Source: Paenibacillus flagellatus
GTDB taxonomy: Bacteria; Bacillota; Bacilli; Paenibacillales; NBRC-103111
NCBI RefSeq assembly: GCF_003217775.1
Contig: NZ_QJVJ01000006.1
Coordinates: 124,001-188,000 of the forward strand
Reading direction: 5' to 3'
Length of the DNA: 64,000 nucleotides
Shown here: positions 18,235 to 25,657 of the stretch, one piece after another
Numbering within the stretch: the stretch's first letter is position 1
Layout of the letters: every line of letters starts with the position of its first letter
The notes under the pieces: generated by a model
Database searches by the model: none
Seen by the model: only the letters and a program-made list of their open reading frames with translations
What the model was told of the DNA's origin: nothing
Made by a program: the position numbers and the translations under genes

Positions 18235-18418
18235 AAGTGACACCTCGCTTGGTTTGGGAATGGATTGTTGCGGGTTTCGTCGAAACGGTTCGGGTCGGCA
18301 AAAAGGACGTTCGACGACAACGTCGTGCGGCTCTCGTAAGGGTCGCGCCCTCGCCTCCTTTCCGGATCGGACTTCCCCGGTTCGGTCCGCCGGTACCGCC
18401 GGCTAGTCCGACTTGCCA

Positions 18419-18432
18419 AGAATGCGCTTACA
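18419..18432 (-). promoter_or_regulatory. cre-like site upstream of the heparinase-like gene
   Basis: On the minus strand the 14-mer TGTAAGCGCATTCT matches the CcpA site consensus except at two positions, with a perfect left half. It is 185 bases before the gene. The rest of 18235-18595 shows no gene and no convincing minus-strand promoter. Confidence 0.35.
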
Positions 18433-18599
18433 TTTGCGGGGATGGTTTCATCGTACGGCATTCGTTCGTCCGAATGGAATGGACAAAACGGTACGCCGCT
18501 TGGACAAATGCGCCCAAATGCAAAAAAAGCGCGTTCCCGGCCGCTTGGCGCCGCCCTGCCCGCACGCTGGCTTCTTCGTCGCTTCCGGTACCTGTCATA

Positions 18600-18627
18600 T
18601 TGTCATTTGGCGTTCCCTTGCTATACT
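18600..18627 (+). promoter_or_regulatory. Promoter of the stalk-domain gene
   Basis: TTGTCA (18600-18605) and TATACT (18622-18627) with a 16-base spacer, 46 bases before the ATG at 18674. Confidence 0.55.
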
Positions 18628-18673
18628 AGTTTCATAGCCATATAGGCCGATAACGGAAAAGGGATGGTTTACG

Positions 18674-19660
18674 ATGCGAGTGACGAACATGATCAGCGCG
18701 GTACCGATGCTGCTCGGCTTTTTTACGGCAACGGCGGCCGCCGCCGGGGAACCATCGACCGACCCCGTCCAGCTCTTGCAATTTCGCTCCGCCTCCTCGG
18801 CCGAGCCGGTAGAAGCGTCGCTTCGGGGCGCGGACCGGTTCAAGGTCGCCTGGCGGCTGGCGGAACCGTCGCCGGAGCTGCTGCAGCGGACGGATGACGG
18901 CACGTTCCGCTATCGCAGCGGCGGGCGGACGTACGCCGTGCTGCCCTCCGGCGCCCGGACGCCCGATCCGGGGCAGGACGCGAAGCCGGCATCCGATCTC
19001 CCGGACGCCCCGTCCCCCCTCGTCTTCGACGGCAACGCCGTGCGCAGCGAAGCCGCGGGCGGCGGCTGGACGTATACGCTTCCGGAGGGCCGGAGCGTGC
19101 TGCCGCAAACACGGCAAACCGATGCGCGGTCCAACCTCTACTTTCAGGACGACGCCTCGAACTGGTATTCGTTGACCGCTTCCGGGGAAGAACGATTCGT
19201 GCTGAGGCTGGACGGAATCGGGGACCGGCCGAAGTGTGTCGTCGCCCCGTCCGGCGACTCGGCATGCGCCTCGCCGGCACTCGGCTTGATCGGACTCAGG
19301 GAGAAGTCCGACGCTCCCCGCCTGTATATGGACGGCCGGGAAACGTTTTTCCCGATGCGTCCCGCCGTCATCGACGGGGTCACCTACGTGCCGCTGCGCC
19401 CGATCGCGGAGACGTTGAAGGCTTCCGTCGTTTGGGGGGAAGAAGACCAGTCCGTCACCATTAAGGGAGAGCGCGCAGTGCGCTTGGCCATCGGCCGGCC
19501 GGGGGCGACGGTCGACGGCAAAACCGTCCCGCTGGAGCATCCGCCGCTGCTGATCGACGACACGACGTTCGTGCCGCTGCGGTTCGTCGGCGAAGCGCTT
19601 GGCGAGACGATCATATGGGAAGAGGCGACCCGGACTATCCAGATCGCCTCTCCCCAATAA
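18674..19660 (+). CDS. Secreted protein with C-terminal copper-amine-oxidase-like (stalk) domain
   Basis: 328 residues with a signal peptide (MRVTNMISAVPMLLGFFTATAAAA). Residues about 25-210 are rich in charged residues and turns and not recognised. The last 110 residues contain the paired stalk motif (VIDGVTYVPLRPIAETLKASVVW and LIDDTTFVPLRFVGEALGETIIW). A CV...SAC pair near residues 175-195 could form a disulfide outside the cell. AAAGGGATGG precedes the ATG. Its stop lies one base from the stop of the convergent DUF4956 gene, with no terminator between them. It borders the pel cluster, but no functional link is visible. Confidence 0.75.
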   Translation: MRVTNMISAVPMLLGFFTATAAAAGEPSTDPVQLLQFRSASSAEPVEASLRGADRFKVAWRLAEPSPELLQRTDDGTFRYRSGGRTYAVLPSGARTPDPGQDAKPASDLPDAPSPLVFDGNAVRSEAAGGGWTYTLPEGRSVLPQTRQTDARSNLYFQDDASNWYSLTASGEERFVLRLDGIGDRPKCVVAPSGDSACASPALGLIGLREKSDAPRLYMDGRETFFPMRPAVIDGVTYVPLRPIAETLKASVVWGEEDQSVTIKGERAVRLAIGRPGATVDGKTVPLEHPPLLIDDTTFVPLRFVGEALGETIIWEEATRTIQIASPQ

Positions 19661-19661
19661 G

Positions 19662-20342
19662 TTATTGCGCGTAGTCGCCGGAATAATTGATCAAGGCGAC
19701 GTCCAGGACGCCGTTCAGCGCCGAAAGCTCGTTCACGAACGCCGTATTGTCGTCCCGAAGCCGCATCTCCAGCGTCAGCTCGGTGAAATCTTTGCGCACC
19801 GTTTTCGATTTCAGCTGGTAGTTCATTTTGCGAAGAAAGGTGCGGACGTCTTCCGTCGCCGATTCGTTATGCCGGATGACCAGCAAGTACGGCTGCCCCC
19901 GCACTTTTCTCCGCGAAAGCCAGAACAGCGCCAAGCCTACGGCCAGCGAGCCGATGATCGTAACCGGGTACAGCTTCGCGCCCGTGGCGATGCCCGCGGA
20001 TACGGCCCAGAACATGTAGACCGTGTCCAGCGGGTCCTTGACCGCCGTCCGATACCGGACGATACTGAGCGCTCCGACCATCCCGAGCGACAGCACGATA
20101 TTCGTGCTGATCGTCATGATGATGAGCGTCGTGATCATCGTCATCAGGACGAAGGTGACGTTGTAGTTGTAGCTGTAGACGACGCCGCGAAACGTTTTGC
20201 TGTACACGTAGTAGATGAACAGGCCGGCCAGAAACGAAACGATCAGTCCGATGATGATGTCGATATAGGAAATATTCCGGAACGCCTCCAAATGAAGCAC
20301 GCTCTTCTTGAATAAATCCTGAAAGCTAGTATTGTCGCCCAT
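19662..20342 (-). CDS. DUF4956 family membrane protein, last gene of the pel cluster
   Basis: 226 residues; AAGGAG lies eight bases before the ATG at 20342. Four hydrophobic segments lie between residues about 25 and 150, including the family block GMVGALSIVRYRTAVKDPLDTVYMFW, and are followed by a soluble alpha/beta domain of about 80 residues. The function of DUF4956 is not known. In many Firmicutes and Actinobacteria such genes sit beside VTC-domain polymerase and CotH genes, as here, so the three probably act together. It begins 31 bases after the VTC gene, in the same operon. Confidence 0.88.
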   Translation of the reverse strand: MGDNTSFQDLFKKSVLHLEAFRNISYIDIIIGLIVSFLAGLFIYYVYSKTFRGVVYSYNYNVTFVLMTMITTLIIMTISTNIVLSLGMVGALSIVRYRTAVKDPLDTVYMFWAVSAGIATGAKLYPVTIIGSLAVGLALFWLSRRKVRGQPYLLVIRHNESATEDVRTFLRKMNYQLKSKTVRKDFTELTLEMRLRDDNTAFVNELSALNGVLDVALINYSGDYAQ

Positions 20343-20373
20343 GAAACGAACTCCTTCTCGATGGTGGCTATCG

Positions 20374-21087
20374 TTATTTGTACGTATAGTGCCGCATGCC
20401 GATCTCCCGGCAAAGCACATATTTCGAAATGGCCGACCGGGCGTGGTGCTGCGGCTGCATCAGCTGCCGCACCGCCTCCGGCAAATATTCGTTGAATTTG
20501 ATCTCCATGATCGTTTTCCCGGGCTCCAGCACTTCGACAAGAGCCAGCCCGGGATCGAACAGATCGAGCGTATTGATCCCGGCCGCCAGCTTCTTGTCGA
20601 ACGTCACCCGGACGTCGCCGTGCTCGTATATATACGCTTCCCGGGTGTAATCCACGATCACGGCCGGACGGAATCCGCGCTGCTCGACGGCGAAATAAAA
20701 ATCTTTCAGCAGCGGAACGGTCGCGTCCTTCAGAACCGACCCTTCCCCCGCGAGAAGCCGTTCGTACTGCTCGCGGTGGAGCGGCGCGGCTTCTTTGCAG
20801 ATGTAGTCGCCGTACTTGCTCTTGCGCTCCAGCTTGATGACGCCGTCGCTGCCGTTGTAGATGCGAATCCGGTATTTTTGCCGGCTGAAGATGCCGTTCA
20901 CTTTGTCGTACAGCGAATGCTCGTGCGGACCGTCGAAGTACAGGCTGCGAATGGAGTAGCCTTCCTTGTCCTCCGAATTCCCGTCCAGATTCAGCATGGC
21001 GGAAACCCGCTGCCTCAGCTGCACGTATTCGTGAGGGTGAATGTAATACTTCAGTTCGTGACGCAGTTTTCTCCCCATAAATTGCAT
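20374..21087 (-). CDS. VTC-domain (polyphosphate polymerase-like) protein
   Basis: 237 residues forming a tunnel-type VTC domain. Key conserved positions are visible in order: RHELKY near residue 8, SLYFDG near 48, YRIRIYN near 72 and KLERKSKYG near 85 (basic residues that line the catalytic tunnel). MEIKFNEYLP near 195 carries the metal-binding glutamate, and SKYVLC is near the end. The family makes inorganic polyphosphate from ATP in eukaryotes; bacterial stand-alone members beside CotH and DUF4956 are not defined biochemically. There is no membrane segment. It starts two bases after the PelG-CotH stop, so the genes are coupled. It may supply or use a phosphate polymer for modifying the polysaccharide or its anchor; this is inference. 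Confidence 0.88.
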   Translation of the reverse strand: MQFMGRKLRHELKYYIHPHEYVQLRQRVSAMLNLDGNSEDKEGYSIRSLYFDGPHEHSLYDKVNGIFSRQKYRIRIYNGSDGVIKLERKSKYGDYICKEAAPLHREQYERLLAGEGSVLKDATVPLLKDFYFAVEQRGFRPAVIVDYTREAYIYEHGDVRVTFDKKLAAGINTLDLFDPGLALVEVLEPGKTIMEIKFNEYLPEAVRQLMQPQHHARSAISKYVLCREIGMRHYTYK

Positions 21088-21089
21088 CG

Positions 21090-24000
21090 CTATTCCACCT
21101 TTATTTGCCTGATCCCGAAATAGAAATTGCCCTCTTCATCCTCATGCTGGTCGAAAGCGATTTGCGTGTTCCCTTTCTGATCCCGCACGACCACTTTCCA
21201 GTAGTACGTTCCCGGCTTCAACGCATCGACGACCGTCTGCGTGCCGGTCAGACCGGTCCGGTTCTCGACGCCCGTCGTGAACAGCGGATCCTTGGCGATC
21301 GACCAATCGTAGAACAGCTCGTCGCCCTGCAGGTCGAACGAATGCTCCCAGACGAACACGTGCTGGCCCGAATCGTTTTTCTGCACATCCCCGAGAAAGA
21401 TCGGCTTCGGCTTCTGGACGTCTTCCTCGAAGCGGGCGAGCGAGCGGCTCGGCGTTTCGGCGATAATGCGGAGCTCGTCATCCAGCTTGTTCGTTTGAAT
21501 CGGATAAAAGTTTTTGTCCGGCGCGCGGGCAAGGAACGGCTCCAGCACCGGCTTGTACAAAGCCAGCCGCGCCGCGACGGATTCGTTGTTTATCGTCTTG
21601 TGCAGCTCTTCGATCTTGTCGCGCAGCAGGCGGACGTTCGCTTCGCTGTGGAAAAACCGGTTGTGCAGCACGTTGCCCCAATAGGTGCTGATCCCGTTGC
21701 CGAAGGGGCTGATGCTTTGCAACCCGCGCTGCAGCTCCCAGCCGCCGTCGTAATCCCATGGCACGAAATACCACTTGTTCGAGTTGAGCGGCGAGTAGAG
21801 CAAGAAATTGTGCGCCGCGGTGTCCATATTGTCCATCAAGATGTTGGCCGCGAGCCAAGTCAAATAGTTGTCCAAATCGAAATGCTTCGCGATGACGTCG
21901 TTGATCGGAATCGCCCGGTTGTTCACGTCGTCGAGCATCGCCAGCAGCTTGTCGTGATCTTCGCGGCCTTCGATTTCCAGCACCTTCTCGAACGCCTGCT
22001 TGTCGTAGCCCGGGTCGGACTGCGACTTCAACGATTCGGGGTAGCGGAAAAACTCGAACATTTCCGCTTTGTACAGCTGCCCGTTCGGGTCCAGCCAATG
22101 GTTTTTCAAAAACTGCTTGTTCGGATTTTCGATATGCGTATACAAGCCGTAATCGACGAACGGCTGATTGCCGTTGCCGCCCGCCGACAAATCCTTCACG
22201 AACAGCCGGACGAACTGCGTCCGGAGACTCGCGATGTCCGGCAGTGTTTCGAACAAGTCGAAGCTGAGCTTGTTGCGGATCCGGGACGAGTCGTAGTAGT
22301 GCTTGTTCAAGTTCAAGATGCGCTGATCGCGCCACAATCCGGCTTGCTCGTTCAGCTTGATTTTGTAGGACCGCTGCGGCGCGTAACGGGCCGTGTTGCC
22401 GCGAAGGCTGATCTTCGCGTTCGCCTCGGTCGTGCCGTAGCCGAACGTTCCGGGAACGGTCCCGCTGCCGTCGGCCGCGCCTTCCTGGATGATGATGCTC
22501 ATGTCCCCTTCTTCCATCCAGTCCTTGATCCGATTCAGTCGATACCAGTCGATCGACTGCTTCTCGTCGGTCTGATTCGGCATAATCGTCACGTACAGGC
22601 CGGCGAGCGACGTATCGTCATCGCGCTCGTACAGTCTTTTGTCCTCGACGAACCTTTCGGACGCCGCCGGAGCCGGCTCCTGGGCGACCGCCGGCACGGC
22701 GCCGGCAGGCTGCCGCTCCTCCGGCGCCTCGTCGGTGCACGCGGACAGCAGCCCGGCCAGCACGAGCAGCATCGTGGCGGCGGCCGCCGCCTTGGCACCT
22801 TTCCGTCTCCGGAAAGGGTTAAGCGACGGGCCGGACTTTCCGGCGGACGGGCCGAGCGGCTGGTCGCAGTACGTATAATAATCGATATTGCGCACGTACG
22901 TTAGAAGACGGGCCAGCGCTAAAGCCAGCGCCGCGAACGAAGCGAGCACCAGCCCCAGCCCGTGGCTTTCCGCCTGCATCGTCCAATAACTGAAAACGGC
23001 ATTCAAAACCACAAACAAACCGCTGATCGCAAGCGCCCCCTTCCTGTCGTCGTAATACAGCATCAGCAGCATGACGATAAAAGCGTGAATGAACAAATAA
23101 TAGCCGAGCACGAGAATGATGAACGTATCGATCTGCTCCATCGTGAATCCGACGACGGGCAGCAGCTTGATGCCCAGCGCGATCGATACGACGGTGGCCA
23201 GCAGCTGCACCTCCATGATGAAGCCGATTTGCTGCATCAGCGTTTGCTGCATGTTTTGCTTCGCCCGCTGAATTTCCGGATACGTCCCCCCGTGCAAAAT
23301 AAAGGCGTAATAGTCCCGATATTTTTCGTAGAACGACGTTTCCATCGATACGACGAACGTGACCAGCGTCGGCAGTATCGTCAAGTAAGCGTAAAACACC
23401 GGCGTATCGTAAAACGGCGAAATGACGTAGGCTTCCGCAACCCGGACGCCCGTCGGTCCCGACCAATAGACGAAGCTGTGGACGTACACCCCTGCGTAAA
23501 AAAACGTGCCGATCCCAAATAAGGCGGGGTACTTGCGGAAGTACTCCGTAAAACGGAAGTAGTCCCGGCTCGACGACCGCGGCATCACGCTCGCGAGATG
23601 CCGGGCCGAGAGCAGCGCGATGACGAAAAAGCCGGCGTCGATCATGACCAGGACGGCCGTCGCGCTCTTCAGCCCCGTCCAAGCGAGCATGAGCCACGTT
23701 CCGGCCACCGCAATCGCCACCCCGTACAAAAAGTTGCGCACGATCCGCTTGTAATCCTTCAGCGCGGACAGCAGCACCGATTGCAGCCAAATGACGATCA
23801 GCTCCTCGAAGAAGACGAACGCCGAAAGCTTGTAGCCGGCCCCGGCCGGAACGCCGCTCAAAAAGATCGCGGCGATCAGCGCGCCGATCGGCAGGCAGAT
23901 CGCCGCCGCTCCGTAAAACGACGAAAGCAGGTAATCGTTTTTCTTCTGGTAGATCATGTCCGATATGAAACGGGTCAGCAGCATGGACACTCCTCCGGTC

Positions 24001-24227
24001 AGGAGCACGGAGAACACGAAGCCGTACACGACGGTCGCCAAAAACAGCTCCCGCTCCAAAAACGGAGCGCCCTTCGCCGTCATCAGCTGCTGCATCGCGA
24101 TAATCATCGTGACGCACAGCACCATCGGCCCGACCGTCGTCAGCGACGAATACCCGTAAGCCTTCATGTGGCTCAAAATCCCTTGATCCCGAAACAGCTT
24201 TTTCAGTTCGAAGCCGATGCCCGCCAT
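21090..24227 (-). CDS. pelG: PelG-like polysaccharide exporter fused to a CotH kinase-like domain
   Basis: 1045 residues from the ATG at 24227, preceded by GAGGGGGCGGGA and overlapping the end of pelF by 25 bases. Residues 1 to about 465 are PelG: it starts MAGIGFELKKLFRDQG and has about twelve membrane helices of the flippase type that works with PelF. A basic linker (PFRRRKGAK) is followed by a hydrophobic stretch ending in a lipobox-like LLSAC with Cys497, as at the start of a lipoprotein. Residues about 510-930 are a CotH domain: KISLRGNTARYAPQRSYKIK, LNKHYYDSSRIRNKLSFDLF and WYFVPWDYDGGW with the acidic metal site. The last 100 residues look fibronectin-like. CotH proteins phosphorylate spore-coat or surface proteins. 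The frame is continuous, so this appears to be a true fusion placing CotH outside the membrane. Confidence 0.88.
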   Translation of the reverse strand: MAGIGFELKKLFRDQGILSHMKAYGYSSLTTVGPMVLCVTMIIAMQQLMTAKGAPFLERELFLATVVYGFVFSVLLTGGVSMLLTRFISDMIYQKKNDYLLSSFYGAAAICLPIGALIAAIFLSGVPAGAGYKLSAFVFFEELIVIWLQSVLLSALKDYKRIVRNFLYGVAIAVAGTWLMLAWTGLKSATAVLVMIDAGFFVIALLSARHLASVMPRSSSRDYFRFTEYFRKYPALFGIGTFFYAGVYVHSFVYWSGPTGVRVAEAYVISPFYDTPVFYAYLTILPTLVTFVVSMETSFYEKYRDYYAFILHGGTYPEIQRAKQNMQQTLMQQIGFIMEVQLLATVVSIALGIKLLPVVGFTMEQIDTFIILVLGYYLFIHAFIVMLLMLYYDDRKGALAISGLFVVLNAVFSYWTMQAESHGLGLVLASFAALALALARLLTYVRNIDYYTYCDQPLGPSAGKSGPSLNPFRRRKGAKAAAAATMLLVLAGLLSACTDEAPEERQPAGAVPAVAQEPAPAASERFVEDKRLYERDDDTSLAGLYVTIMPNQTDEKQSIDWYRLNRIKDWMEEGDMSIIIQEGAADGSGTVPGTFGYGTTEANAKISLRGNTARYAPQRSYKIKLNEQAGLWRDQRILNLNKHYYDSSRIRNKLSFDLFETLPDIASLRTQFVRLFVKDLSAGGNGNQPFVDYGLYTHIENPNKQFLKNHWLDPNGQLYKAEMFEFFRYPESLKSQSDPGYDKQAFEKVLEIEGREDHDKLLAMLDDVNNRAIPINDVIAKHFDLDNYLTWLAANILMDNMDTAAHNFLLYSPLNSNKWYFVPWDYDGGWELQRGLQSISPFGNGISTYWGNVLHNRFFHSEANVRLLRDKIEELHKTINNESVAARLALYKPVLEPFLARAPDKNFYPIQTNKLDDELRIIAETPSRSLARFEEDVQKPKPIFLGDVQKNDSGQHVFVWEHSFDLQGDELFYDWSIAKDPLFTTGVENRTGLTGTQTVVDALKPGTYYWKVVVRDQKGNTQIAFDQHEDEEGNFYFGIRQIKVE

Positions 24228-25657
24228 GGTCCCGCCCCCTCGTAGGATGCATAAAGCTTCCGGTAGCTTTCGATAAACCCTTGAAACGTATAATGCTTGC
24301 GAATGCGCTCCAGACCGTTGCGCCCCATCTGCTCGCGCAGCTGGCGGTTGCGGCACAGCTTGACGATTTCGTCGGCCATCCGGTCGTAATGCATGACCGG
24401 GACGACGACGCCGGCGGGGCCGATTCCGTCGTCGAGCCCGTACAGCAGCTCGCGGCAGCTGCCGACATGGGTCGCGACGACCGGCTTGGCGCTTGCCATC
24501 GCCTCCAGCACCGCCAGCGGCATTCCTTCGCTTATGCTGGAGAGCAGAAGAATATCCATCCGCCCCAAATAGTCTTTGATGCGGACGCCACCCGTCAGGA
24601 CGATCCCTTCCACCTGCAGCGATTCGATCAGCTGCACGCATTCGTCGTAATATTCCTCGTCCTCGTCGGCGGGCCCCATGATGTACAGCTCCGCCTCGGG
24701 GACTTGCTGCTTGACGAGCGCGAAGCTGTGGATCATCGTCTTGATGTCCTTGATCGGCACGATTCGCACGATCGCGCCGAGGCGGATGTTCGGCGAGCCG
24801 TCGGAGGGCGGTCCTGCGACCTCCTCGTAATCCCGGTCGTTGACGCCGTTCGGGATGATCCGGATTTTGTCCGGATCGCAGCCCAGCTCGATTTCGATTT
24901 CCTTGTTCCGGTTAAACAAGGTGATCACTTGGTCGGCATGGTCGTATGCGCATTCGGACAGACGGTAAAAGTATTCGATCCACATGTCCTTGAAGTAGCC
25001 TTTCACCCAGTCCGCCTTGATGATCTCTTCTTCCCTTTCGCGCGAATAGATCCCGTGCTCGGTCAACAGAAACGGCTTGCCGTATAGGCGCTTGGCCAGC
25101 GAGCCGATCACGCCCGCATAGCCCGTCGAGACGCTGTGGTACAGATCGGCCTCCGGGATGGGATGGCGCAGCGCCAAGTAAAGCGGCATGACCATCGACC
25201 GAACCGCCCACACCATCTCGGTGAACGGGAGCTGCTGGTACTTCTCGGCGCACAGCTCGGCGACGATGCGAAAAAACGGCTTGCTCATGAGAAAGTCGGC
25301 CGGAACCCGGAATTGCTCCGACCGCAGCAGGCCGAACAGCTCTCCCCAGTCCACGCCCCCCTCGTTCGTAAGCAGCGAACGGAACGCTTCCCTCTGTTTG
25401 CCGGTCAGCCGAACCGATCGGCTCTTCTCCCGCGATTGTTCCGCCGCACCGTCCAAAAACGTCTCCTTCACCTCGACGACGTTCGGAGGAAGCGTATATT
25501 TGTACCGGCCTCGCTGGCTGGCGTTCGCGCCGATCGTATAAATCACGAATTCGTGCTCGGGGAAGTGGGTGACGATCGAGTGGATCCAGCTCGATACTCC
25601 GCCCGTTACGTACGGGTAAGAGCCCTCGGCAATCATGCAAATTTTCATGTCCATCAT
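24203..25657 (-). CDS. pelF: PelF-like glycosyltransferase (GT4 family)
   Basis: 484 residues; the cytosolic enzyme that polymerises the Pel chain from UDP-sugars. The N-terminus MKICMIAEGSYPYVTGGVSSW is the PelF signature (glycine-rich acceptor loop). The C-terminal donor domain has RIVPIKDIKTMI near residue 305 and the retaining-GT4 glutamates in SISEGMPLAVLEAMASAKPVV near 395-415. Start codons cluster at 25657, 25654 and 25648; the first overlaps the stop of the preceding gene (ATGA) and GGGAGA fits the later ones better. It works with the PelG exporter encoded just downstream. Confidence 0.93.
   Translation of the reverse strand: MMDMKICMIAEGSYPYVTGGVSSWIHSIVTHFPEHEFVIYTIGANASQRGRYKYTLPPNVVEVKETFLDGAAEQSREKSRSVRLTGKQREAFRSLLTNEGGVDWGELFGLLRSEQFRVPADFLMSKPFFRIVAELCAEKYQQLPFTEMVWAVRSMVMPLYLALRHPIPEADLYHSVSTGYAGVIGSLAKRLYGKPFLLTEHGIYSREREEEIIKADWVKGYFKDMWIEYFYRLSECAYDHADQVITLFNRNKEIEIELGCDPDKIRIIPNGVNDRDYEEVAGPPSDGSPNIRLGAIVRIVPIKDIKTMIHSFALVKQQVPEAELYIMGPADEDEEYYDECVQLIESLQVEGIVLTGGVRIKDYLGRMDILLLSSISEGMPLAVLEAMASAKPVVATHVGSCRELLYGLDDGIGPAGVVVPVMHYDRMADEIVKLCRNRQLREQMGRNGLERIRKHYTFQGFIESYRKLYASYEGAGPWRASASN

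Noticed and set aside
14818-18240. 1140-codon open frame on the plus strand opposite the heparinase-like gene
   Set aside because: It is arginine- and valine-rich without family motifs, a mirror of third-position GC bias in the real gene.
22700-22830. Separate start for the CotH part of the PelG-CotH protein
   Set aside because: The lipobox region looks like a protein start, but no start codon with ribosome site was found before it and the frame is open through both parts.
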